Assembly: GCF_020360975.1 (NCBI RefSeq)
Contig: NW_025408692.1
Location: 1-64,000, forward strand
Reading direction: 5' to 3'
Origin: Hirsutella rhossiliensis
Taxonomy: Eukaryota > Ascomycota > Sordariomycetes > Hypocreales > Ophiocordycipitaceae
DNA length: 64,000 nt
Part shown: piece after piece, positions 35,301-46,169 of the stretch
Numbering within the stretch: the first letter of the stretch is position 1
How the letters are laid out: each line of letters starts with the position of its first letter
Notes under the pieces: model-generated
The model's database searches: none
Told to the model about the DNA's origin: nothing
Seen by the model: only the letters and a program-made list of their open reading frames with translations
Program-made: the position numbers and the translations under genes

Positions 35301-37259
35301 CCATACAAGGTCCTAGCTGTGACAGACACAGAGGTCACAGTTGAGCTGACAACGGGCCAGCTAAATTTCGCAGCACGGCTGTCCAGCCCTACTTTCGCCA
35401 CCCGGATTCGCAGCAGCAACGAAGTCACAATGTTCTACAGCAGCCACACGCTGACAATCAGACTGCTGACAATCAGGCTGATAGCATCAACGTTGAGACC
35501 GAAGTGCCTAAGCCATTCGAATATCCTGAGCCGGAGAGACCACGCAGACGTGGCAGACCAAGAAAAGTCCTCGAGATCAGCAGCAATACGATACCTTCGT
35601 TCCTTCTAGTTATTTCCTTAGTCTTAGCCCTTTTCGTTACCTCGATCTCAATTTTCACCCGCTAATATGTTTCTATCGCATAAGGAGTGCGCCGCCCTCG
35701 ACCTTGCCGTAAAGTTACGTGCAGAGAAGAAAATCACTACCGCCGGACGACCGTTTGAAGCCTCTGATGACCTCGAAATCACGAACCTGCTAGGCGCAGG
35801 CGTCATCGTGCCCGAACGATACGATATGAATAAGCATGGAAAACACAGGCTATTCAAGTCACGAATGGTCCGGGAGGTCAAAGGCAAGAACACTGCTACA
35901 CCGTACGAGAAGTCTCGTCTTGTGGTACAAGGATATGGTGACGACGAGAAGCGTGAGATCCTCACGCAGGCTCCAACAATCTCCCGTCCTGCCCAGCGGG
36001 TAGTACTCGCTCTTTCCCTTTCCTTTGCTCTTTGAAGATGTCTCTTGCTATCCGAGACATTACGATGGCCTATACGCAGGCATCGACCACTTTGAATCGC
36101 ACTATCCTCATCTCTTTGCCACACGAATTAAAAGAGAGATACCCAGGGGGAACCATCCTTCGTGTGGTCAAGCCATTGTACGGAATCGCTGAAGCAGGCG
36201 CTCATTGGTTCAATACGTATCATGAGCATCACCGCATCAAGCTACAGATGGAGCCGTCAACGTTTGATCCATGTTTAATGATAACGACCGCAGAGATCAA
36301 CGTCACGACCGCAGAGACCAACGCGGATACCGCACTTCAGGTTAATGCCTTCGGCGTTGCCGCGCTTCAGACTGATGATACGTTATTGGTAGGCACAACA
36401 ACATTCCTGCAACGTGAAGACCGCGAGCTATGCTTCAAGCCAAGCCAAAGAAGACCCTACGAGAAGGCGATACCTGTGATTTCAACGGCAGCCTCATTGC
36501 TCTAGAGAAGGGCTATCTTCTAGTCATGCAGAAAGGTCAGGTCAACAACCTCAAAATTATCGATCTATCCACGGAAGATCGGGCCCAACGATACGTGGAA
36601 CAACGTGCCCGTGGCGCCTATATAGCCTCAATTTGTCAACCAGAGGCTAGCTTCGATTATTCAATCGCGGCACAATCACAAGATCCAACCGCGGAGGATT
36701 TTCAGGCGTTGAATAAACGGATCCAATGGCAGATCGACAATCCACAAAGAGGCCTTCGATTCGTCCCAATAGGTCTAGAAGCAGCAAAGGTCTTCGTCTT
36801 CACAGACGGATCATTCGCCAACAACAAGGACTTAAGCTCTCAGATCGGATTCGTTATAATCATTGCAACCGAGACTAAGTCAGATGAGTCATTCACGATC
36901 CACGGAAACCTGATCCATTGGAGCTCGACGAAGTGCAAGAGAGTCACCCGCAGCGTCTTGGCTTCTGAGATATATGGATTAGCTTCAGGCTTCGATTTGG
37001 CATATGTGGTTGCAGGACGATCAACCAGATTACAAGCCGCCTTGGATTACCGCAAATCCCGCTCGTTGTGTGTACAGATTCGTACAGCCTGTACGAGTGC
37101 CTAGTGAAGCTTGGCACCACCACGGAGAAACGTCTGATGATCGATATCATGGCGTTGAGACAGGCCTACGAACAACGCGAAATCACCAACATCCGCTGGA
37201 TCAACGGAGCGGATAACCCGGCCGATGCAATGACGAAGCTATCTCAAACGGGGCCTTAA
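32371..37259 (+). pseudogene. copia gag-pol (multiple frame changes)
   Basis: Gag-Pol polyprotein for reverse transcription and integration. The ATG at 32371 opens Gag (about 250 codons), with Gln/Pro-rich repeats at 32880-32915. A zinc knuckle of the form C-x2-C-x4-C-x4-H (CYVCGKEGCFSTKH) lies at about 33724. The protease active site DTG is at 34072-34080. Integrase (34641-35400) shows DLATSF, THDAGTNF and VERYHAPIRRAYEI, consistent with D,D,E. RT spans about 35.9-36.4 kb with the catalytic pair in LQTDDTLLVG (Asp codons 36374 and 36377) rather than YVDD. RNase H has VFTDGSF (36793-36813), SEIYGL and ITNIRWINGADNPADAMTK, ending at 37259. Coding shifts frame near 33.11, 33.35, 33.8, 34.6, 36.03, 36.45 and 37.08 kb, and there is a stop near 35.6 kb. 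Only one shift would be expected for expression, so the copy is dead as read. Confidence 0.88.
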
Positions 37260-37453
37260 CCCGATTCGTTAACGACAACGAGATCACGATCCGGCTCGAA
37301 GGCTGGGTTCAAAGGAAGGAAGATATGACCGCATGATTGACGATTTTGATTTAAGCTTGCTATCGATTGTTCCTTTGTGTTGAGATACCCGTTTTACATG
37401 TTGTTTGGGTGTTACGTTTAGTGCGTTTTGTTCGATTCTTAAAGAGATGCCAG
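37260..37453. other. 3' untranslated part of copia
   Basis: Region between the RNase H stop and the right LTR. A purine stretch AAAGAGATG just before the LTR (37441-37449) could be the polypurine tract, but it is short. Confidence 0.4.
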
Positions 37454-37640
37454 TGTCTGATCATTTGTACGATAGAGCGCACATCGCAGGAGGGTATCAC
37501 GTGCGTCAGCAGGGAACAACGTTTACCCGACACGCGCACAACCTATCAAACCTCACAGCATGGTCTAGATAGCGAAGAATAACAAGAACAACACGATCAT
37601 CGATCAAAGACCCAACTGAGCCTCAGTTAACCTATCCACA
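37454..37640 (+). repeat. 3' LTR of the copia element
   Basis: 187 bp, identical to 31847-32033, and followed by CCTAC (37641-37645). Confidence 0.95.
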
Positions 37641-37674
37641 CCTACAGAGTATCTAAACATCTAGAACACAAATT

Positions 37675-38334
37675 ATGGCGATGTCTACGGTCCGAGTCGA
37701 GTTCATATGCCAATTTGGCGCCAGGCAACTCATCCACAACCATAGCATTCCTCGGAGCCTTGTGACGGAGGCAAACGGGGCCGGCGGAGATGCTGAATAC
37801 AACGAGCGATTTACACAGTCCATGATGCCTCTTATGAAGGAGCACGAATCAGCATGTCGCAGTGCGTCGGGTGCTTTCTGCGAATGCTGCGGGCGGTTTG
37901 CGACAGACATCTTACAGAGTCCGATATCGATGCTGCACGCAGACGAGGCTCGCATTGTGGTTTGGGTCACATCGTTATGTGGAAGAGGGCAGTGCGAGGT
38001 AGAAATGAGACAGGAAATGCAACTAGTAATGGGGGAAATGCGGCAGGAGGAGGAAAGGCGAGATAAGTTTCTAGGACGCAATAGGTGCATGGAGGTCAGG
38101 CTGTGCAAAATATGCGGGACGACCGTGGGAGTGAAGCGGTGCAGTAGATGTCACGCAGTGGCATACTGCGGCACGGAGCATCAAAAGGCGGACTGGAAGG
38201 TTCACAAGAAGGCGTGCGTGCCCCGAGAGGCTCAACAGACACGGAAAGTGTGGAAGGAAACGATGACTAGAAGCGAGGTCGTAGAGGGGGTGGTGGAATA
38301 TAGCAGTTCGGTTTTTATATGTGCTGAGAAGTAA
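37675..38334 (+). CDS. MYND zinc-finger protein carried by Helitron copy 4 (intact ORF)
   Basis: 219-residue protein with an uninterrupted ORF from ATG 37675 to TAA 38334; Met 3 is an alternative start. The C-terminal part (residues about 143-180) is a MYND finger: CKIC, seven residues after the second Cys, then CSRC, AYCGTEH, DW and HKKAC, with all zinc ligands present. MYND fingers usually mediate protein-protein contacts. The N-terminal 140 residues include a second Cys cluster (CECCGRFATDILQSPIS, then CGRGQCEVE) and match the pseudogene at 21087 but no domain I can name. It sits at the same place in Helitron copies 3 and 4, so it is probably element cargo or a transposition partner rather than a host gene. 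The copia insertion ends 30 bp upstream and must have replaced or displaced its promoter. Convergent with the accessory gene. Confidence 0.85.
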   Translation: MAMSTVRVEFICQFGARQLIHNHSIPRSLVTEANGAGGDAEYNERFTQSMMPLMKEHESACRSASGAFCECCGRFATDILQSPISMLHADEARIVVWVTSLCGRGQCEVEMRQEMQLVMGEMRQEEERRDKFLGRNRCMEVRLCKICGTTVGVKRCSRCHAVAYCGTEHQKADWKVHKKACVPREAQQTRKVWKETMTRSEVVEGVVEYSSSVFICAEK

Positions 38335-38457
38335 GAGCACATAGTAAGACAAAGGGGTAAAATTGGGTTGTTCTCTGCATAAAGAATATATTAGCAGACT
38401 TTTATTTCACATAACTAGATAAGATATATAGCTATTCCGTTTCTGCTGTTTTTCTAC

Positions 38458-39889
38458 TTAGGTGACGGTTTCGAAGCGGCCTAGTCGGCGAGTCTGATGT
38501 GCAGGCGACAATTGAATTAAGGAAGATGCCGAGGCATTCTCCGAGGCAGGAGTCTGACCGGCTGTTTCCGGATCGCTAATATGGGAAGCCGCTAAGAGGG
38601 AGCAGGATCGGGTAGCAGAGCCCCCAGTATCGGTAGAAGACGAAGGTTTCGGGGTCGTCAGGCGCGGTCTCTTCGTCGGCGTGCCGGCAGGGTCAGGACA
38701 GGGACGCTTCTGCGAGGGTGTAGCTAGGTCGGCCAAAGTAGAAGTTGAAGCAGAAGTTATTAAAGCCGAAGGTGGAGGACTTGGCGGGAGGGTACCAGGT
38801 GTTGCCACGGAGTAAGAGGCAGCGAGTATATCCCGGAAAGCGGCCGAAGCGGAGGACGGTTTTTCCTTTAGTGGTGTCGAGATAGCCGAGGACGAGGCAG
38901 CCGCAGTGCTGGTGGCCTTATCGAGAAAAGTCCAAGAATCCGGGACGACGATAAAGACATAGTCTCGGTCGGAGCCTGGGGGATGAATCATGACGCGGTG
39001 ACTGAGCAGGCCAGCAACTTTGCCTGTGCAGGTAAAGGGGATGCTGGGCTGAAAGTAAGAGTCCTTCCTCTCGGCCATCTTCTTACATAGTATAGCCCAG
39101 GGTTAGCGTGAATGGGGAAGATAACGAAGACCTCGAATTGGTGGAAGCCTCTGAAAGGGATCTTGTCGGGAATGCCAGGAGCTAGATACGTAGAGAGCTG
39201 GACGAAGCCGCAGCAATTTAGCTGGGCGGCGTCTAGGTCTGGCAGAAGGTCTTGTCGTAGCAGGGAGTGACCCGGGCCAAGGATGAAGCCGGTGAAGGAA
39301 ACGATAGGCGGGATGCAAGGGAAGTTATCCATAGAGGCGAAGAGTCTAGGGAGGATGCTAAGAGGACAAATCAGCCGGACCTCTCGCCCGAGAGCCGAGA
39401 GCGGTACGCGCTAGGGTAAAATGGCACGCCTTACGGCTGGTAACCCTGGTCGCGGACGACGAGGGCGGGCATGGTGTAGATAAGGGTGTCGCCAGTTTCA
39501 GACTCTAGGCCGTCGCGCTGCTTAACCTCCCAGGCAAGGGCGTAGGGTGGACGCGGCCGTTCATAAAAACCATTCCTCAGACCATTCGGAGGCGATAACA
39601 GGCTGGTTGTAAATAGAGATTGAGACTGAAGAAGATGGATGTCGGCGAGTCGTCGGTATCCAATCGGAGCGGCGCATATTCCGCGGTGAGCAACCATGAA
39701 GGAGGTGGCAAAAGATGCGGGCAATGGTCTCGGCGTTGAGACCTCTAACGCGATGCTCGTCCTGATGGGGAAATCTCGAGGGCAGTCGGGCTGGACGAAG
39801 AACATCATAGACATATCACCACCCGCGCCTTTCTGGCTATCGAGCGGCTTTCGAAGGTGTGGTGGAGGTAGCGGTGACGAGGAAGACAT
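38458..39889 (-). pseudogene. Helitron-linked accessory gene, copy 4 (few frameshifts)
   Basis: ATG 39889 begins MSSSSPLPPPHLRKPL and DMSMMFFVQPDCP. A frame change near 39770 disturbs the middle; the sequence recovers at PYALAWEVKQRDGLE and PALVVRDQGYQP. The conserved intron is 39434 down to 39358 (77 bp, donor GTAAGG, branch CTGAT, acceptor TAG). The second exon reads MDNFPCIPPIVSFTGFILGP, CCGFVQLSTYLAPGIP and FEVFVIFPIHANP. One missing base after ANP (about 39100) shifts the frame, and then LCKKMAERKDSYFQ, PFTCTGKVAGLLSHRVM and DRDYVFIVVPDSWTFLDK run on to a Ser/Thr/Ala/Pro-rich tail with GTPTKRPRL. The stop is at 38458-38460. The tail differs widely between copies while the basic motif stays, which suggests a disordered C-terminus with a nuclear signal. 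Function unknown. Confidence 0.65.
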
Positions 39890-40652
39890 CGTGCATATCT
39901 ATGTTGGCTAATAAGTGGTTTGTGCGCCTAGAAAATGATCGGTATAAGTCGTTAAGAAGGAAGTAAGAGGTGGAGAATAAAGCGGCCTTTTTTATAAATC
40001 CAAGGTATTATAGAACCAGTGGGGAGAGCGAGAAGCTTTGCCATGGCAAGTTTGAATTTTGATAAGGATGCGTGGTGCATAATAGCTCTTGACCCGACGA
40101 GTAAGCCAACGAGTAAGCCACACGAAGAGGCGGTGTGGAGAAGGTTGCCTGTTAGAATGGAACGGAAATTTAGGGAAGACTGTCTTGGGAGCTATCGTGC
40201 CGGGTGAGCTGAATCAGATGGCAGGGCTATTCCTTTTTCCGTTGCAGCATAGGTAGCGAAGAAAAGAAAGTCTAATTTGATGTTCCTTGAAACGCATACC
40301 TGCAACGACAGATTCGGAAGATGCGGAGGAGAGCAGAGTAGTAGAAGGCGGCCTTAGATGGAGTTGCGGTGTGTATTCCTATGCATGGGCTGGTCGAGGC
40401 CGTCCGGAAAGGATGGACGGACGGTGGTAGGGTGGTGAAGGGGAGAAAGGGGGTTCTCGCGGATAAGCATTGCCGCGTCGGCTCAGTGCTAAAAAGATCA
40501 CAGGGTTTAGTTATAGGAAGGATTGGTAGGAAAACGCCAACACGGCGGACCATTATTGTTAGGAGGCGAGATAATATTGAAGAAAGATCCGGGGGCAAAC
40601 TTTTATGGTCCATCATCCGTGTGCAGAGCCGCGGCGTTAAGATAGCATCGAC
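39890..40652. other. Spacer between divergent accessory and Rep-helicase genes, copy 4
   Basis: About 760 bp. A perfect direct repeat ACGAGTAAGCCA (40096-40107 and 40108-40119) is the only local feature noticed. It presumably contains both promoters. No coding sequence is supported. Confidence 0.5.
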
Positions 40653-41407
40653 ATGGGAGAGAGTTCTCGCTGCGAGGTTCGGTCGGTAGAGGGAGAAGGT
40701 GAAATGGTGATGGGAGCAGCGGCCGTTGCTGCGACGAGAAATGTCGCTGCGGCGAGATTGAGCGCAATGGATGATTCGCTAAAGCGGGTGTCGGGATATA
40801 AGAGACAGGCAAACGTGGCATCCAGGTTTCGGCCCATCATGGCCAAGCAGGGGCTGGTCGAGGAGGTCTCGCGAGGAGAACAAGCGGAAGCGCTTAAAGA
40901 GCGTTGCCCAAGAGAAGCCGGCGAGGCGGTCGGCGGCCAAAGGGAAAATCAGTATTGAACGATGGCATTTCGAAGGCGGCCCCATCACGACTTTCAGCAC
41001 CGATAAACGTGGGTGATGATAAGCTAGTGAGCATGGAGACGGACGTTGCCATGCAAGGGTTGGGTGCGAAGCCGTGTGGAGGGAGTCTTGTGCCGTCCGT
41101 CGGCGGTGTGTTGCAGCGCGAGGGTAACGACCCGATCACCTACCGGCACCTCTTGCCCAAGGAGGGGAGGGCTGGGGATGATGAGAGGAGGGCAGCGACC
41201 ACGGTAGGTCTGGAAGCACCATGTCCTCCGGAAGCCTTAGTCGGGCGAGAAGACGGCCTAGACAGTGGGAGATGGTCCGGCGTGGCCGTAAGTGGCTCTG
41301 AGACGGTTAGGCGACCCAGCGGTAGCGAACTGACGAGGCCGAAAGGTCTCGTCGAGCGGACAGGTGGTGTGGGGGGAAAACGCCGGGTTGGAAGACCGAT
41401 AACGGTG

Positions 41408-41686
41408 ATGAGATTTCGGCTGGAAGGCGGGAGCCAGCATTCGCCAAGGCCCATCCGATCCAAAGAGATGGAGAATACGGCCGGACCTGCGCCTGCTCTT
41501 ATGAGATTTCGATTGGAAGGCGGGAGCCAGCATTCGCCAAGGCCCATCCGACCCAAAGAGATGGAGAATACGGCCGGACCTGCGCCTGCTCTTATGAGAT
41601 TTCGATTGGAAGGCGGGAGCCAGCATTCGCCAAGGCCCATCCGACCCAAAGAGATGGAGAGTGCGCCGGGAGCTGCGCCTGCCCCC
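41408..41686. repeat. 93-bp tandem repeat, three units, in the N-terminal coding region of copy 4
   Basis: Units start at 41408, 41501 and 41594 and encode 31 residues each, with the core RFRLEGGSQHSPRPIR followed by a P/A-rich end. Units are nearly identical, so the expansion is recent. A diverged single unit (RFRLENVSQHSPQPT) is found near 42280. The period is a multiple of three, so the frame is kept. Confidence 0.92.
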
Positions 41687-44600
41687 CCTGAGGAGGCCGG
41701 ATTATCACACGCCGGGATCGCGGAGGGCGTGCAGATCGGCACGTCTGGAAAGCGGAACGATAGGGCGCGGACGAGGCAGAAGGGCGAGGATACTCTAGCA
41801 GCCCGGGAAGGAAAGGTCGGCCGGCAACGGTCGACAGTGTCCGGCCTATCGAGGCGAAGCAGGCGCTGGCGGCCGAGGAGATCTCACGAAGAGAACAAGG
41901 GGATGCATTGAAAAGAGCGTTGCCTAGGGGAAGTCGGCCAGGTGGTGGGCTGCGGGAAAAGGCGATGCACGTGAATGGCGCCGCCTTGAAGGGAGGGCGA
42001 GCGCGACGCTCGACACCGATAAATGTGCGTGAGAGGCGTACGGACGAAGGACCGAAGCGGGTGTTGGGCGACGAAAGTCAAGCGGACCCGGCACCTAGGT
42101 TCCGGCCTATCCAGGCGAAGCAGGCGCCGGCGTCCGAGGAGGGTTCACGAAGAGAGCGGGTAGAAGCAGTCGAAAGAGCGACGCCTCTAGGAAGCCGGCG
42201 AGGCAGTCGGCCGCGGGATAATAGGACGCGCGTCCATGGTGCTTCTTCAAAGGGAGGGCAAGCGCGATGTTTAACAAGATTTCGGCTAGAGAATGTAAGC
42301 CAGCACTCGCCGCAACCCACCGTCGCCCGGCCAATTCAAGCGAAAGCGATAGGAGACAGAGCAGGAGATCTGCAGTCATCCGGGCGGTTATTACCACGGC
42401 CGTCACGCCTGGCAGGGCAGGATCGGCCGGCAGGGGCGGTCGGGATTTCGTCCACGGCCGTCAGGGAGCCCCTCGTTCAGCCAGTCGAGCCTAAAGAGCC
42501 GGGAGATGGAGCCGGAGATACACAATCACCCGGACGGTTGCTACCACGACCACCACGCGGGGCAGCGGTGGGAGGAGGATCGGCCGAGGCGAGTCGAGGC
42601 GGTAGCGAGATCTTCGGAGTCCGTGGAGCAGAGAAAGAGGATCGGCGAGCCCGACCGAGACGAGCTGCCAAGAAACGTATTCGAGGCGGCCGTCGGAGGC
42701 AGAGGAGAAGTGAGCTACAGGCGGAAGATCTAGCCAGCGTCCTACGTTACCTGGAAGACGAATTTGCCGCCAAGGAGAGGCTGTCCAAGGAGCAGACTTG
42801 GTGCACACCAGTGCCGCATGAGAGGAAGGTATCGACGGTGCGAAGTTTTTATCGGGCGTTCCACGATGCGGCCACCTTGCCGATACGGGCATGTATGCTG
42901 TGCTACCGCAAGCGTTCGAGGACGGAGCTTAAGGAGATGCCGTGGGATCGGTGGCTGTCGAGCCCCGTCCCTAAGGGTGAGGGCTCGCCGTTCGCGTGTC
43001 GGAGTTGCTTCCGTGAGGGCGAGTCTATCGTGGTCTGCGCGGAGTGTCATCGAGGGCTGGCGCGTGGGGTGCTGTCGCCGGCGGCCCAACTTCATTGTCG
43101 CCTCGGTTGTGAGCATATGCTCCTGATGAGCTCAAGGGCTCACGCCAGTGGAGGAGAAGCTGATTGCGCTAAACTCGTGTTACGGGTTCGTCACGAGGTA
43201 TAGCGTCCCGGGCGGCCAGAAGCAGACGCTGAGGTACCCAAGCACGTCAAGGGCCACATCACGGTGTTTCCGAACAATGTACAAGAATTGGTGACGAAAG
43301 TGCTGCCGCACCCTCTCCTGCAGGTGATGGACGAGATCCACATCTCGTGGCAGGGGGCGGTAAAGCCGACACCGAGCGACCTATCGAGTCTCTTGTCTGT
43401 GAGGCGGCGCGTTGTCGAGAGGGCTCTTGTTTGGCTGAAGAGAAACAACCCACACTATGCCGAGATCGAGATCGACGCGGCTGAGATGGAGAGCTGGGGA
43501 GAGTCGGCCCACGGGTGCCGCCGTCGGTGTACGGGCGCCTGGAGCGGAACGAGCCGTCGGCATGGGAGAAGACGCGGACGGCGCATATCGTGCCGCCCAC
43601 GGAGCGGGCCATGGACGACGAGGGCGCGGTAGAGATCGAAGAAGTCCTGTCTCTGCTCAACCAAGGGGGAGGAAGCGCGACGATTCTCGAGGACGACGAG
43701 CCAGAGTCAATCGAGGTAGACGAGGCGCGTGGTCAGAGCGGCGACGAGGCTAATCACGATGCGGAGACGATCAACGAGGTAACCTCGTCGGGAATGTTTG
43801 CGTTAGACGGGCCGCCCGACGTCGCCGACGTGGATAAATTGCGCTTCGCATGTGATGCCGTCCGCGAAGGGGCGGGCGACGACGGCGGCGCGGGTCCGAG
43901 GACGTGGGTGGAAACCTCGGCAAGGGGGCAGCCAGGGCACGCCGATGGTTCCGAACCGTATATAGGCGTTCGCCGCGGCGATGACTTCGCCGACTCGTTC
44001 GAAGCCTCCTTTTTCGCGAAGACCTTTCCAATCTGTTGCCATTTGGCGTCGGAGGGCCGCGACCGGTCGAAGAAGCAGCCGTACAACTAGGCAGAGGCAC
44101 CGCCGACATACGCGAGCGGGAGGCCGCGACGCGAGAGCTCGTGTCGTCTCGGAACATGAGCCTTCGGACCTGGGCCGACACGGTGTTACGACGCCACGGT
44201 GGCCGGTTCGCGACGCACCACATCTTCGCCTTCCTCGTCTTTAATATAGGCGTGCGGTCGAGGAACCGCCGCGTCAGCATGCTAAGCGTGACGAGGAAGA
44301 ACTTCCGCAAGGTGGAGCGCATCGTACGGTCGCTAACCGCGGACGGATTGGCGGCGGCCAGGGCCGAGCTAGAGAGCACAGGCAAGACGACCGATGATGC
44401 GGTGAAGGAGCTGCTCAGGAGCCTTTCGCTGTATGGGTATCGTCAGCCCATGTCGAGGGAGGTCCGTCTCGGGATGCGGCATAGGATCCTGGCGCTCATC
44501 GTCCGTTACGGCGTGCCCGCCATCTGGTTCACGATCAACCCAAACGACATCACGAATCCGGTAAAGCTCCGACTAGCAGCGTACCGCGCGCGCGACCCCG

Positions 44601-44933
44601 AAGCGGCCGAGGAGTTCCTACGAAGCCTCGATAAGGCGTTCAAACGTGTGCGGCTGTCCGTGTCCGACCCGATGAGCTCGGCCGTCTTCTTCCACCGCGA
44701 GATGACGCTGTTCTTCGAGCATTACGTCAATGCCGGGGGGGAGTCGGTCTTCGGCCGCGTCAGCCAGTATTATGGCGCCGTGAAACGAACGAGCGAGGCT
44801 CCTCCACGTGCACGGGCTGCTCTGGCTCGAGGGAAACGCCCACCTCAGCTCGATGCTTGCCGACTCAGACGGCGGGGAACAAGCGGCATACCGCGAGCGA
44901 ATCGTCCGCTACGTCGATAGTGTCTTCAGCGAG

Positions 44934-45004
44934 GTAAGGAACGGCGGGGCGTCGTACGAAATAGTCGTGGGAGAAGAGGACGCGGGCTGACGCGGGGAAA
45001 CTAG
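44934..45004 (+). other. Intron 1 of the Rep-helicase gene, copy 4
   Basis: 71 bp, GTAAGG to CTAG, with GCTGACG as the branch site. It is phase 0, between DSVFSE and DLDQEGFCAVEAE. The same position holds introns at 6199-6283, 16611-16692 and 27417-27494. It separates the HUH motif from the catalytic tyrosine motif. Confidence 0.85.
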
Positions 45005-46076
45005 GACCTGGACCAGGAAGGGTTCTGCGCCGTCGAGGCAGAGCGTTCGGTGACGTCCGATATCTCGTCCCTGCTGAACAGGGCCGATCAGTTCTCGGCC
45101 TCGTTCGAGGAGGAAGCCAACTTCTGCGCCGGCGCGACCCAGATCCATACCCACAGCCCGACATGCGTCAAGTACTCCCTCGGCAGCAAGGGGCGGAAGG
45201 GCGCCGACCTCTGTCGCTTTAAGGCACCGTGGAGCGGGTCGAGGAGACGACCCTGTCAGCGGACGGCGTGCTGCGGATCCGCAGAACACATCCCATGGTG
45301 AACCGGTGGAACAAGGCCATCGCCGTCGGGCTCCGTCACAACCACGACATTTCCTTTATAGCGACGCAGCGGAAGACCATGGCGCTCGTCTACTACGTGA
45401 CCAATTACGCGACTAAGGTGGAGGACCCGACGTGGAAGCGCGTCGCCGCCGCCGCCGAACTGCTGCCCGTCGTGTCGGCCGGTAGTCAGCCGGGTGCCGG
45501 GGATGACGTAAGTAGCGGCGTCGTCGGCGACGGCGATGGAAGGAAAAACAAGACGCGGCAGTTTCTCATGAGAGTGGCGAATCGGGTGTTCACGGAGCGG
45601 GCGCTGTCGCAAGTCGAGGTCGTCGCCCATCTGCTGGGACACCCGAGCGAGTTCTCGGGAAGCAGCGCCTGGGCGTACCTGAACGTGTCGGTGCTATACT
45701 GGCACGTCTCGAGGCTCTGGCGACACCTTCGGCAGCAGAGCGGCACCGCGGCGGTCGAAGACGTGTCCGTCGCGGACGAGTCGGTCGTCGTCGAACAAGC
45801 AGGCGAGAGGATCAGTTTCGCCGAGGCCTATCATCATCGCGGACATGTCCTACGAGGCTTGTGCCTATACGACTATGTTTCGCTCGTCAGGCTCCAACGC
45901 GTCGGCAAGGCCGGCTGCTCCGGCGGCTGGGGAGAGGTGCCGTTCGAGGGCGGCTGGGTGGCCGGTAAAGACTGGGTCCAGGTGCTAAGGCGGCCGGGAA
46001 AGTACGCCGTCGTCTGCCTCGACGGCTACCTAAGCAAGGATTTCGAGCAGGACGACGAGGAATCGGCTCATCGCAG

Positions 46077-46169
46077 GTAAGTGCGGGCGGGCAAAGTGGC
46101 CGAGTGAAGAGAGGGGGGGTTGCGACGCCGCGGGGGGCTGGCTGACTTACACTTATTGTGCCGTCGCAG
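46077..46169 (+). other. Intron 2 of the Rep-helicase gene, copy 4
   Basis: 93 bp, GTAAGT to GTCGCAG, branch GCTGACTT. It splits an Arg codon between DDEESAHR and AAVQHLALFVPW. Counterparts: 7324-7381, 17755-17824 and 28586-28657. Confidence 0.85.

Larger units (their letters stand above)
31847..37640 (+). mobile_element. Ty1/copia LTR retrotransposon
   Basis: 5,794 bp, bounded by identical 187-bp LTRs beginning TG and ending CA, and flanked by the 5-bp duplication CCTAC (31842-31846 and 37641-37645). The order gag, protease, integrase, RT, RNase H is that of copia. It is inserted in the 5' part of Helitron copy 4, 30 bp upstream of the MYND start codon. A possible primer-binding site, TGGTAACCTCAGAGC, lies at 32055-32069, about 20 bp after the LTR; this is tentative. 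Confidence 0.95.

Noticed and set aside
41408..41686. Evenly spaced repeats that could suggest a CRISPR array
   Set aside because: Units are directly adjacent without spacers, encode a repeated peptide, and the genome is eukaryotic.
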